In this document: piece by piece, positions 17,440 through 26,124 of the stretch
Numbering within the stretch: the first letter of the stretch is position 1
How the letters are laid out: each line of letters starts with the position of its first letter
Origin: Tepidibacter aestuarii
Lineage (GTDB): Bacteria > Bacillota > Clostridia > Peptostreptococcales > Peptostreptococcaceae
Assembly: GCF_934924865.1 (NCBI RefSeq)
Contig: NZ_OW235315.1
Span: forward strand, 1,984,001 to 2,048,000
Direction of reading: 5' to 3'
Length of the DNA: 64,000 bases
Program-made: the position numbers and the translations under genes
The notes under the pieces: generated by a model
Told to the model about the DNA's origin: nothing
What the model saw: the letters and a program-made list of their open reading frames with translations, nothing else
Database searches by the model: none

Positions 17440-19506
17440 TTATAAAGATGCAGTACTCAGTTGATTAACACTACCAAATATCTTTTCAATAGTATCTTGA
17501 TAGTCACTGATATCATCTAAAAAAAGTATTCTGAGGTTCTTAATTGCTCTTGAACATGATACATAGAGCAAGTTTCTCACATTTTCATACTTCTTTTTGT
17601 CTTCTCCAGTAAGGTTCTCCCGTTGTCCATACTGTTCAAAGAACTTTCCAAAATAATTTGGATATCTTCCAAATCTCTTTTCCATTAAAATTAATACATT
17701 ATCGAATTCAAGACCTTTTGTTCCATGATAAGTGTAATAATTAATTTCACTATCCTGTTTATTTCGTAGCAGATTATGCCAATTCTTAAGTTCTTCCATT
17801 GGTACACTAAGCAATTCACTTATCAATAATTGCATTTGTTCCAGTTCTTCATCTGTCTTTCGCTTAGACCAACTATTTTTAACAACATCAAGGAGCGATT
17901 CCTTAGATACAATCTCATCTGGAAACAGACTAGAAATAACTTCTTTATATTGCTCTAATTCAAAATCATCATAAATTCTTATCAATTCATCTAAATATTC
18001 GCCAAATCTCTCAACATCAATACTACGCATAATCGTGAGTACTTCTCGAAGTTGAGAAATATTCATCTTTCTTAATACTTTTCTGGGAAACACATCACAA
18101 ATAGGTGACTGTTGATTATTAACACTGACAAAATAGTCAACAAACTCAAAAATAGCTCTTTGTGCATACCCTAACTTCGACAAATCACTACTTAGTAATT
18201 CAGTGTTAAGCTGTTCATATCCTTTACCAATAGAATAACGTGGCATTCTACTAACAATATTATAAAAGCTTGATAAACCAGTTTGCTCTGCGACCAATTT
18301 GTTAGTTAGCACCAGACAATGCAATTTATTGTCATCATCAATAGACCAATCCTTCTTACACTCATCTAACATCCCATCAATTTGATCTTTAGAACCTTGA
18401 TAAAACTCTACACTTCCACAGTTACTATCTTCATATATTGAAGTCTGATTAATTCCATCTGATCTAATTTGATTTATTACATCAATAACTTCAGATGATG
18501 ATCTTCGATTAAACTCTTTTACAATTTGCGTGATCCCAGAATGAGTTTCCAACAATAAGTTTCCAACACCATTCTCATAAATATTCTGCGCTGAATCTCC
18601 ATAGTAACCAATAAAAAGTTGATGCTCAATCTCTTGAGCTGTTTGAGAAAGACATTTCATTATACTTACTATCAAAGGATTCGTATCCTGATATTCATCG
18701 ATAAAGATATATGGATATTTATCAATAACAAGACGTCTTAAAATGTGGTATCGCTCAAACATCTTGTTACCATATTCAAGTAATGTATCATGACTTATTT
18801 GCATCTTTTCTAATCTATCATTATTGACTCTTGCTGTATATTGCACTTTTTTATAGTTTGAATTACCTGCCTCAATTTTTATTAAAGCTTTTTTATATCC
18901 CTCTATCTTATAAATTGTTGATACTAATTTTCTAAATGTAGCTACATTATGTAGTAGTGCATTAAACCTACTCATTTGAGAACCAAACTCTCTTCTATAA
19001 TCGGTACTTCTTATCTCATAGCATCTATAAAATTCCAATTTCAACTGATTCATTAGATTTATGAAATCCTCTTTATCCACATCTTCTAATTCATTGAACT
19101 TCTGAAATTTATCTGAATTAATTTCATCTTGCATTTTAACTATTTCTTCGCGGAGTTTACTTGTGTGAATTTTAACTAATTCATCTTGATATCTTTCGAT
19201 CAAATTCCATATTCTTTCATGTATAGTAGAAATCAAAACTAGATCAGAGTGTCCTAAACGCTCTTTCAATTCCTCTGTGGCTACATTTGTATAGGTAATG
19301 CAAATAATCTGCTGTCCATGTTGGCTCAATCGCTTACCATGCCTTTTAATCACGTGCCTTAGACTCTCTGTCAATGCATAAGTTTTTCCCGCTCCAGCAC
19401 CCGAATCAAAAACCATACATTCATTGTTATCGATTTTGAAATTTATCTGTTCTTGAATTTCCTTTTCTCTCTGAAAATTTTCACTAGTAATTACTTCTAA
19501 GGACAT
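17440..19506 (-). CDS. gajB: Gabija helicase-like protein GajB
   Basis: 688 residues from the ATG at 19506, chosen because GGAGGTGAATAAT precedes it; the gajA stop lies just upstream. UvrD-type superfamily 1 motifs follow in order: Walker A SGAGAGKTYALTESL (about 35-49), QQIICITYTNVATEELKERL (Ia), IFIDEYQDTNPLIVSIM (II), TYHGTKGLEFDNVLIL (V) and NLLYVSCSRAIKNLRIL (VI). In Gabija, GajB senses DNA ends and nucleotides and works with the GajA nuclease to degrade phage DNA. The protein is longer than GajB of Bacillus cereus as I recall it (about 500 residues), mainly through the region between motifs Ia and II. Confidence 0.85.
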   Translation of the reverse strand: MSLEVITSENFQREKEIQEQINFKIDNNECMVFDSGAGAGKTYALTESLRHVIKRHGKRLSQHGQQIICITYTNVATEELKERLGHSDLVLISTIHERIWNLIERYQDELVKIHTSKLREEIVKMQDEINSDKFQKFNELEDVDKEDFINLMNQLKLEFYRCYEIRSTDYRREFGSQMSRFNALLHNVATFRKLVSTIYKIEGYKKALIKIEAGNSNYKKVQYTARVNNDRLEKMQISHDTLLEYGNKMFERYHILRRLVIDKYPYIFIDEYQDTNPLIVSIMKCLSQTAQEIEHQLFIGYYGDSAQNIYENGVGNLLLETHSGITQIVKEFNRRSSSEVIDVINQIRSDGINQTSIYEDSNCGSVEFYQGSKDQIDGMLDECKKDWSIDDDNKLHCLVLTNKLVAEQTGLSSFYNIVSRMPRYSIGKGYEQLNTELLSSDLSKLGYAQRAIFEFVDYFVSVNNQQSPICDVFPRKVLRKMNISQLREVLTIMRSIDVERFGEYLDELIRIYDDFELEQYKEVISSLFPDEIVSKESLLDVVKNSWSKRKTDEELEQMQLLISELLSVPMEELKNWHNLLRNKQDSEINYYTYHGTKGLEFDNVLILMEKRFGRYPNYFGKFFEQYGQRENLTGEDKKKYENVRNLLYVSCSRAIKNLRILFLDDISDYQDTIEKIFGSVNQLSTASL

Positions 19507-19507
19507 A

Positions 19508-21541
19508 TTATTCACCTCCACCCAATTCAGTTTTTAGCCAAGATAGCCCGTCGGTAATGTATTGTGGCAATGATGGAATATGTTCTAGTGTTTCCTCCTG
19601 AAGGTATCTATATAACAGACTATTAGCGAAATCGCTTTTGCTATTAGATAGCTTTCTTTGAAGTTTATATGACTGTTCTTTCAACCCGCCTTCTTCATTT
19701 ACTATTTTTAAATATGTATTTCTCTTCACTTCCTTTAGTACTTCTTTAAGGATATCATTATCATGATTTGCCAAAATAAACGCTTCTTCAAAACTTGTTG
19801 GATACACACCATTATCTAGTTGTTGATAAACAATCTTCATATTTTCAATCGGTACATTCAAGTTGATAGTTTCAATACATTCTCCATGTTCATTATATTT
19901 AATTAGAGTCTGATTAGTCGTAACTCTACTATTTAACGACGTCATTTTTAAATAAGCTTCTCTCTCAGGTTTCTCACGCTTAATGTCTAAATCTGTTACT
20001 ATTAACGTTGGCACTTTCAATGCTTGTATTAAGTTGTGATAAACAAGACCGTGAGCACCGTTGATATTAAAAACTGTGATATAATGCTTATTCAACGTCT
20101 CATCATTATCTAAATGATAGTTTAATAATACTTCTTCTGTAATTCCTTCAACAAAGATAACTGCATCAGAGAAAAAAAGTTCAGAAACTCTATATTTTAT
20201 ATGCTTCTTAAGGAACTCAAAATCTTTCTTATTTTTATCTTTATTCTCTTCTCCTGGTTCATTTGGAGCAACTAATCCGTCTTTCAGACATACAACTTCT
20301 GACTCATTTTCATTAAAAGTTATATAATTTATGTAGTCGAATGAATCACCACTGTGTATTTTACTATTTAGTATATGTGATGAATGTGTTGTAATTATCA
20401 GCTGGCTATTAACATTTTTATTCCTTCCTTCAAGTAAAGTAATAATAGCTTCATTTATACTCTTAATAAAATTCTCTTGCATCTGAGGATGCATAAAAGT
20501 TTCAGGTTCTTCTATAGATATCAAATTTATCTTACTATTAAAAGAATCTTCTGGGTACTTCTCCATATACTCTATAAGATCTGCAATTATCATCATAAGA
20601 TTTGTATATCCCAAACCAAATTGGTTTTCAGGTATATAAAGACCATTCTCAACATACTCATATTTTACGAGCTTATTAAGCATATCATCAAATGAAACAT
20701 CAGAACTAAGATGAAAACCAATATGCCCTGATGACTCAATTTTTCCTACAGATTCATTAATACTATCTGTATGCTCTGATTGTAATTGTTCAGTAACGGA
20801 TTCATTAAAAGATTCAAGTATACCCTCAACACCGCTTTGCTGTTCAAGTCTAGAAGCTCGATACTTCACAATCTTATTGAAAGCATTTGAAAGACAATAC
20901 TCACTAGTAACATTATTAGCTTTTATAGAACGTAGTTCAATTAACTGCTTCAACTGAAAGTTCTTTACTGGTTCATCACCTGCATTGAAATATCGGATTT
21001 TAAACGGCGTAGCTTTTACTAACTTAACATACTTTCCGTATGCATTCTGGTCAGCTCCAATAACTTCATCTATCCTACTAACAAATTCTTCAATATTTTC
21101 TGGCTCATATACCACTCGAATAATCAACTCAGAATTTTGAGCATTTGCAATTGTCATGAAAGGACCTAGATTGCTAATAAGATCTGAACTATTATCTTCT
21201 AAGCCAATAATAATATCAATTTTAATTTTAGGTACGGCAGGAACTATATTCTCTGTTCCAATTGAAGAGATATATTCATTAAATATCCTCTTCAAATAGC
21301 TCATATTTATGTTGGTGAAACTAAATCCGGTACCTTTATCAAGTAATGATTCCATTGCCTTGATGACTGTAGTCTTCCCAGTATTATTCTTTCCAAGAAT
21401 CAATGTAGTAGTTTTTGCAACATTTAATCCTTCTACTCCATCTTGGCATTCCTTAAATGCTCGTGAGTCAACAAAGCCAATGACATTGTTACTATTGCCG
21501 AATTTTCTGAAATTTTCTAGTCGAATACTCTTCAAATACAT
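19508..21541 (-). CDS. gajA: Gabija nuclease GajA, OLD-family ATPase with TOPRIM
   Basis: 677 residues. MYLKSIRLENFRKFGNSNNV opens an ABC-type ATPase with Walker A LILGKNNTGKTTVIKAME (48-65), a signature region near FGLGYTNLMMIIADLI, Walker B INLISIEEPETFMHPQMQ and the switch LIITTHSSHILNS. A TOPRIM nuclease domain follows: the acidic VIFVEGITEEVLLNYHL and TLIVTDLDIKREKP (the conserved Glu and DxD). This order defines OLD nucleases, and the directly adjacent UvrD-type partner defines Gabija. Paralogous class 2 OLD pairs also look like this, so the subfamily needs a tree. A GGTGAACC motif lies about 73 bases upstream. Confidence 0.85.
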   Translation of the reverse strand: MYLKSIRLENFRKFGNSNNVIGFVDSRAFKECQDGVEGLNVAKTTTLILGKNNTGKTTVIKAMESLLDKGTGFSFTNINMSYLKRIFNEYISSIGTENIVPAVPKIKIDIIIGLEDNSSDLISNLGPFMTIANAQNSELIIRVVYEPENIEEFVSRIDEVIGADQNAYGKYVKLVKATPFKIRYFNAGDEPVKNFQLKQLIELRSIKANNVTSEYCLSNAFNKIVKYRASRLEQQSGVEGILESFNESVTEQLQSEHTDSINESVGKIESSGHIGFHLSSDVSFDDMLNKLVKYEYVENGLYIPENQFGLGYTNLMMIIADLIEYMEKYPEDSFNSKINLISIEEPETFMHPQMQENFIKSINEAIITLLEGRNKNVNSQLIITTHSSHILNSKIHSGDSFDYINYITFNENESEVVCLKDGLVAPNEPGEENKDKNKKDFEFLKKHIKYRVSELFFSDAVIFVEGITEEVLLNYHLDNDETLNKHYITVFNINGAHGLVYHNLIQALKVPTLIVTDLDIKREKPEREAYLKMTSLNSRVTTNQTLIKYNEHGECIETINLNVPIENMKIVYQQLDNGVYPTSFEEAFILANHDNDILKEVLKEVKRNTYLKIVNEEGGLKEQSYKLQRKLSNSKSDFANSLLYRYLQEETLEHIPSLPQYITDGLSWLKTELGGGE

Positions 21542-21613
21542 AACTACACTCCCCTAATTTTATTTTAATTATAACTATGCTTTTTATGTGATGAACTAAT
21601 TCGCCGTTACTTG

Positions 21614-21631
21614 CTATACAATTCACCGTAT
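21614..21631 (-). repeat. GGTGAACC motif variant upstream of gajA
   Basis: On the minus strand ATACGGTGAATTGTATAG, followed by CAAGTAACGG. The right half has drifted. Confidence 0.5.
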
Positions 21632-21850
21632 CGACATAACTGCGGTTTTTTATTATATATAATAGTTACTAACTATCTCTATTATTTTTTTAATTGTTAC
21701 CCGTCCCTATAATTCTTTATTACTTTAAACGTTTACTGGACTATTAGTTGTTAATCTGGACTTACGTAAATATTTTGGACGCAAAAAGTTTAACAATCTA
21801 AGAAGTTATTTTAGATTATTTCCAAGAATACTCCTAGGCATTGTTACTCA

Positions 21851-21899
21851 AACTAATCACAGTTTATAAAGAGCTCTCTTTTATAAACTGTGATTAGTT
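21851..21899. terminator. Perfect 20-bp stem-loop after the PD-(D/E)XK gene
   Basis: AACTAATCACAGTTTATAAA and its exact reverse complement surround the nine-base loop GAGCTCTCT. No T-run follows on the minus strand, so it may be a bidirectional terminator or a processing/cruciform site. Confidence 0.65.
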
Positions 21900-21932
21900 A
21901 TATGGCAGTTTTCTTTATTACACTGTTAATTG

Positions 21933-23657
21933 TTAACCGTCTCCCTCTATTTTAAAATATCCATAATTTATAAGTTCTTCTGCAAGAGTAAGATAAATAT
22001 ATATCAAGCTATTTTGTGTTGCTTTATTGAGAATAGAATATATTTCATTTATAGTTATACCTTCAATTCTCCTATCAAGCTCATACTCTTCAATATTTTC
22101 AAAATAATTAAGCAGAAAACCAGTAATATGTTTTGTCTTTTCAACTTCTCCATTTTCTAATAACTCTAAATACTTTTCTATACCTTCGCAGCATAATGAA
22201 GCAAGATTTGACTGAAAAAATCTATTAACATCAATACTATCAATCTCTGTAAATTCATAGTATATTCCATCCATATATCCAATATCAAATAATCTCTTTT
22301 TTTCTTTTGTAATTCCCAAACTATGCGTTTTATTATACCAATCTTTACTAACCATGTATTTTATATAACGGTAGCTTCCATCATTTAGACTTTCTTTAAA
22401 GTATGCCGTTTCACTTCCATATCGGAAATAATCAAATAAATTTTCAAATGTTAAAAAGTCGTTACAGGATAAACATAATAATTTCAAAAAATTTACTGGT
22501 TGTTTATAACCGGGAAGAAAGTCATCATTCTCAGTGAATGTAATTACATTATTAATATAATTGTTTCTAATTATGTTTCCGAATTCTCCCCATGATTCGC
22601 ATCCAACAATTTCTCTTTCTATCATGTGTCTATCATACATAAAATCTTCTAACTCAATAAATCCTTCTCGCCTAACGTTGAAATACTGACTTAAATAGTT
22701 TATGAAATCTTCAGTGTAAAAACCATCTCCCATATGTACAATTCTATTTTCTCTAAACACTTTTTCTATATGACTCCCTAAATCTGTCTGACTTTTTTCA
22801 CCAACCCATCCAAAAATACTGAATGGATTTAAGTAAAATATTGAAATAAAATAATTAGCTAAATAGAAATCATCTTCTCTAATTCCATCTGCTTCTCTAT
22901 ATTTCCAAGCAATTGTCATCCCTTGGCTTCCACTTACCACAGCTCTGTTGTATATTAAATCACTTGCAATCATCTGAAATTTCTTCATATCTTTATCTGT
23001 ATAAGTTGCTGCTTTTGAAGGATATAAGCAAAATGTGTATCCAGAAAATAACTTCTTGTTTATTGTTTCATAATTGATTTGTGTCCATACATTACAATCA
23101 ACAACCGTGAACATATTTGCACCATCATCTACAGGTGTCAAGCACAGTATTGGTATATTCTGCATAAGAGCTCCAGCAACAGAATGCAATAATAGCGGTC
23201 TAAAATCATTGGAGATAATAATCAACGGTATATTATAGTTGGAAATTCCCGGAAGATAGTTTTTTATCTCTAATTGATATCCAAGAATTTCGGTTACTGC
23301 CTGTCTTTCTGCTGAAACCGATACTTTCAGTTCCACTATTATATATGAGTGACTGTCTAAATCAAAAAGCACGAAATCTGGATTCAACGAATTACACTTG
23401 TCCAAGGATATGTTGTCATGTCCACTGTCTAGAATAACCGTTAATTCATTTCTCAAAATATTAATTATCATTTCCACAGTCTCCAAATACTTGTGCTTTA
23501 AAATTTCATTTATTGAAAAAACCTTTATGTCCTTTTTCGCTTTTAATTCTGATAGATCCTTCCTAGCTTTTTCTATGCTTTCTTCACTAATTAAATTATA
23601 CAATTGTTCTGTCTTTAGCTTCTCAGCCAACTTTTTTTGAAAATATTTTTCATTCAT
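21933..23657 (-). CDS. Unassigned large protein with PD-(D/E)XK-like nuclease core; candidate defence gene
   Basis: 574 residues from the ATG at 23657 (MNEKYFQKKLAEKL), preceded by AAGGAAG; an ATG 11 codons earlier lacks a site. Residues 92-130 read NPDFVLFDLDSHSYIIVELK and then VSVSAERQAVTEILGYQLEI. This is the PD...ELK...Q core of the restriction-endonuclease fold (Asp 94, Glu 109, Lys 111), like that of HsdR/DUF91 and DUF4263 proteins. The remaining 440 residues are rich in Tyr/Phe and helical, with no ATPase motif seen. It stands alone between Gabija and an HNH protein, with its own hairpin. I do not recognise a named defence family for the full length. Confidence 0.7.
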   Translation of the reverse strand: MNEKYFQKKLAEKLKTEQLYNLISEESIEKARKDLSELKAKKDIKVFSINEILKHKYLETVEMIINILRNELTVILDSGHDNISLDKCNSLNPDFVLFDLDSHSYIIVELKVSVSAERQAVTEILGYQLEIKNYLPGISNYNIPLIIISNDFRPLLLHSVAGALMQNIPILCLTPVDDGANMFTVVDCNVWTQINYETINKKLFSGYTFCLYPSKAATYTDKDMKKFQMIASDLIYNRAVVSGSQGMTIAWKYREADGIREDDFYLANYFISIFYLNPFSIFGWVGEKSQTDLGSHIEKVFRENRIVHMGDGFYTEDFINYLSQYFNVRREGFIELEDFMYDRHMIEREIVGCESWGEFGNIIRNNYINNVITFTENDDFLPGYKQPVNFLKLLCLSCNDFLTFENLFDYFRYGSETAYFKESLNDGSYRYIKYMVSKDWYNKTHSLGITKEKKRLFDIGYMDGIYYEFTEIDSIDVNRFFQSNLASLCCEGIEKYLELLENGEVEKTKHITGFLLNYFENIEEYELDRRIEGITINEIYSILNKATQNSLIYIYLTLAEELINYGYFKIEGDG

Positions 23658-23820
23658 GTTAATCTCGCTTCCTTTAAAATAATCTACCAATTTCTTTTGT
23701 ATTTGCCTAAAATTGATGTTGACAATGATTTGTTATAATCCAAGATCAGAAGTGGTTGATTTATTTCAATTAATGATTTCTAATCTGTCTTTTCATCAGT
23801 TAAAAAAATCGTCGTTATTT

Positions 23821-23838
23821 ATGGTACGGTTCACCGCA
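23821..23838 (-). repeat. GGTGAACC motif upstream of the PD-(D/E)XK gene
   Basis: On the minus strand TGCGGTGAACCGTACCATAA, followed by ATAACGACG; about 164 bases upstream of the start. Confidence 0.75.
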
Positions 23839-24065
23839 TCATATTATAAATCTTAATAAATTTGTTCAATATTTGACTACTTTGCTCTCTACATTTAACT
23901 CCGCATTACTAAATACTATTTAATATTCTGTATACCTTATAAAAACTCAATATTTAAGTTATATCATAAAGTTAATAAAATATAATAATTTACCATAGGT
24001 ATATTTTACCACAAAATAAATCTATTTTTTGTCTTTTATGTAGAATTTTGTATATATATACAAAA

Positions 24066-24097
24066 AAAACAGTAGATTTAATAATCTACTGTTTTTT
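24066..24097 (-). terminator. Terminator of the 151-residue gene
   Basis: ACAGTAGATT pairs with AATCTACTGT and T/A-runs lie on both sides, about 50 bases past the stop codon. Its context (TACAAAAAAAACAGTAG) recurs in the terminator at 37897. Confidence 0.8.
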
Positions 24098-24149
24098 ATA
24101 AAAGATATTTATGTTTTCATATTTTATCTACGATAGGTAGTATGTACTT

Positions 24150-24605
24150 TTATTTTTCATCCTTTTTTTCTGTATCATACCTCGGCTTAATAGTTGCAAC
24201 AATTGTATCAATATCTCTAACTATTCTATCAACATCATTTGTAATTTTGTTCACATTTGATAGTATGTACTTCATATCCTTCAACATACTTTTAGTATCA
24301 TTCTCTGTTAAGGATAACAGTGCATTATCACAGGATATTTCAACAGCGTCTTCGTAGTAATCAGTAAGCATACTTATCTGAGATGTTTTTTTCCATATAT
24401 TCTTATCTTTATCCCATTCTAATCCTAAGTGTTTTTTTATATACTCCTCTAAATCTTTTATTTTTGATCTTTTATTTTCTAGTCCAATAATTTTAAGTTC
24501 TTTTAATATATCATTCAATGACATATTCTTTTCAACTAGGTTCTTTACAGTTTTATAGTAAATCTTTTGTAAAGCATATGATACCGCTACATTATTAGTT
24601 CCCAA
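24150..24605 (-). CDS. Small helical protein of the defence island, unknown
   Basis: 151 residues, charged and mostly helical. The C-terminal half (MLKDMKYILSNVNKITNDVD followed by RIVRDIDTIVATIKPRYDTE) has heptad spacing suggestive of a coiled coil. No catalytic motif, signal peptide or membrane segment. It lies between the PD-(D/E)XK gene and the HNH gene on the same strand, with its own terminator and nearly 300 bases to the next gene upstream, so it is probably transcribed separately. Family not recognised. Confidence 0.6.
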   Translation of the reverse strand: MGTNNVAVSYALQKIYYKTVKNLVEKNMSLNDILKELKIIGLENKRSKIKDLEEYIKKHLGLEWDKDKNIWKKTSQISMLTDYYEDAVEISCDNALLSLTENDTKSMLKDMKYILSNVNKITNDVDRIVRDIDTIVATIKPRYDTEKKDEK

Positions 24606-24903
24606 TCAATAAACCCTCCTAAGAAAAATTTACTATTTTAAATTATATTTATACGTACTATTATCTATTCATAGTTTATAAACTGTACCAAAAAGGTAGG
24701 TAAGGAGTCTATCACGGTATATATTTGAACGCACCTTAATACTTATTTTGAGTAAAGATGTCTACCTTAAAATTAAAGAAAGTAAAATTTTTAATCTATA
24801 CTACTATTGTATAAAATCTTATTAATCTATATTCAAGTGCAGATAATAAAATATAGACAATATTCTATGAACTTTCTCTACATACTATTACTAAGTCAAT
24901 ATT

Positions 24904-25965
24904 TTACTTTGGAAATGGGCTTGCACAAATCCTAACATCTTTAGCTGATTCTACTATATACCCTTCATGTATATCTCCAAATTGTACTAAATTATTTTCA
25001 TCATATTTAATTATTCTCTTATTTTTATCTACTAACAGATTAAGTGCTGCATCTAACTGAGAATCATATATGTCTTCAAACTCAAATCCAAAACTATGTA
25101 GTAGATAAAACAAGCATTTTGCGTATTCCTTAACATTATACTCATCAAATGAATTAAAAAATGATGGCATTAATATAATTTCATTAGGCATCATAATACT
25201 ATTACTGCTATTCTTTAGCAACAATCTATGATAGAATACATCTGTTATAAGTTGTCTAAACTGAACGGGATGTAACTTCATTTCATAAAAAGGTTCAAAA
25301 TATTTTTTTAAACGTTCTTCAATAACTTTGTTGTCACCTATACAACATATTATTCCGACATTGTCAGATTGTATGACTATTTGCGAATGAAGGATGTCAT
25401 CAACATAGAAAAAGTCCAAACTTGCATCTTTTCTAATATCTTTATGGATATCAAATATAAATAGTGAAGAATATCTTTCATCTATTTCAACAGACATTCT
25501 TATGGACTGCATACAATCAAACATAAACCTATATTTTGATAACATCTCTGGAGTTAATATATTTCCTTTCTCTTTAGAACCCCTATCTATTTGTAAAGAC
25601 AAATCCTTATACATTAAACAATAAAATATTTTCATAATCCATTTATAAATAATTCTACTGTCTAAATTTCTAACTTCTTCTAAACCTAAATTAAAAGCAT
25701 TCTTAATCTGATTTTCTATTTCTGACAAATATTCATTATTACATTTCTTACAACATGGAACAACTAGCTGTCGATATTGAATCTTACTATTATTAGGAAG
25801 TGTCAAGAATTGGTTCCATAGATTATGTTTGCGTTGTAACCATTTTGGGAAAACATGCTCTGATGTACCATTATTTTCATCTAATGGTAGCCCACATAAA
25901 AAACAATGTTTATTATCAAAAGTCATTGTACTATACCAAGTTTTTACTTTTTCATCTATATTCAT
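24904..25965 (-). CDS. HNH-type endonuclease-like protein
   Basis: 353 residues from the ATG at 25965, which has GGGGGT just upstream; an ATG four codons earlier overlaps it. Residues 21-24 CFLC, then SEHVFPKWLQ (36-42), then CCKKCNNEYL (71-80) form the zinc-knuckle beta-beta-alpha HNH arrangement: CxxC, the EH catalytic segment, CxxCN. Proteins of this shape are found as restriction-like nucleases or effectors in defence islands. The following 270 residues are uncharacterised; MKLHPVQFRQLITDVFYHRL is a notable conserved-looking segment. A GGTGAACC motif lies 86 bases upstream of the start. Confidence 0.75.
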   Translation of the reverse strand: MNIDEKVKTWYSTMTFDNKHCFLCGLPLDENNGTSEHVFPKWLQRKHNLWNQFLTLPNNSKIQYRQLVVPCCKKCNNEYLSEIENQIKNAFNLGLEEVRNLDSRIIYKWIMKIFYCLMYKDLSLQIDRGSKEKGNILTPEMLSKYRFMFDCMQSIRMSVEIDERYSSLFIFDIHKDIRKDASLDFFYVDDILHSQIVIQSDNVGIICCIGDNKVIEERLKKYFEPFYEMKLHPVQFRQLITDVFYHRLLLKNSSNSIMMPNEIILMPSFFNSFDEYNVKEYAKCLFYLLHSFGFEFEDIYDSQLDAALNLLVDKNKRIIKYDENNLVQFGDIHEGYIVESAKDVRICASPFPK

Positions 25966-26050
25966 ATATACCCCCATATTAATTCAATATTTTATAGAAT
26001 TTTTAATTATTTCACTATATGTCATATATAATTAAAAAAACTTTTACTTA

Positions 26051-26070
26051 TTATACAGTTCACCCTACTT
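26051..26070 (-). repeat. GGTGAACC motif variant upstream of the HNH gene
   Basis: On the minus strand AAGTAGGGTGAACTGTATAA, followed by TAAGTAAAAG. Confidence 0.55.
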
Positions 26071-26124
26071 AATCTAACTTCGTATTTTACTTCTTAACTA
26101 AGTAAAATATTATTGAGTTTCCTA

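Larger units (their letters stand above)
21542..21932. other. Spacer between gajA and the PD-(D/E)XK gene
   Basis: Contains the motif at 21614-21631, a hairpin (AATCTAAGAAGTTATTTTAGATT split as 7-bp arms near 21791-21815) and the perfect 20-bp stem at 21851-21899. No coding frame recognised. Confidence 0.6.

Noticed and set aside
23718..23736. TTGACA and TATAAT on the plus strand as a promoter
   Set aside because: Spacing is only nine bases and no plus-strand gene follows.
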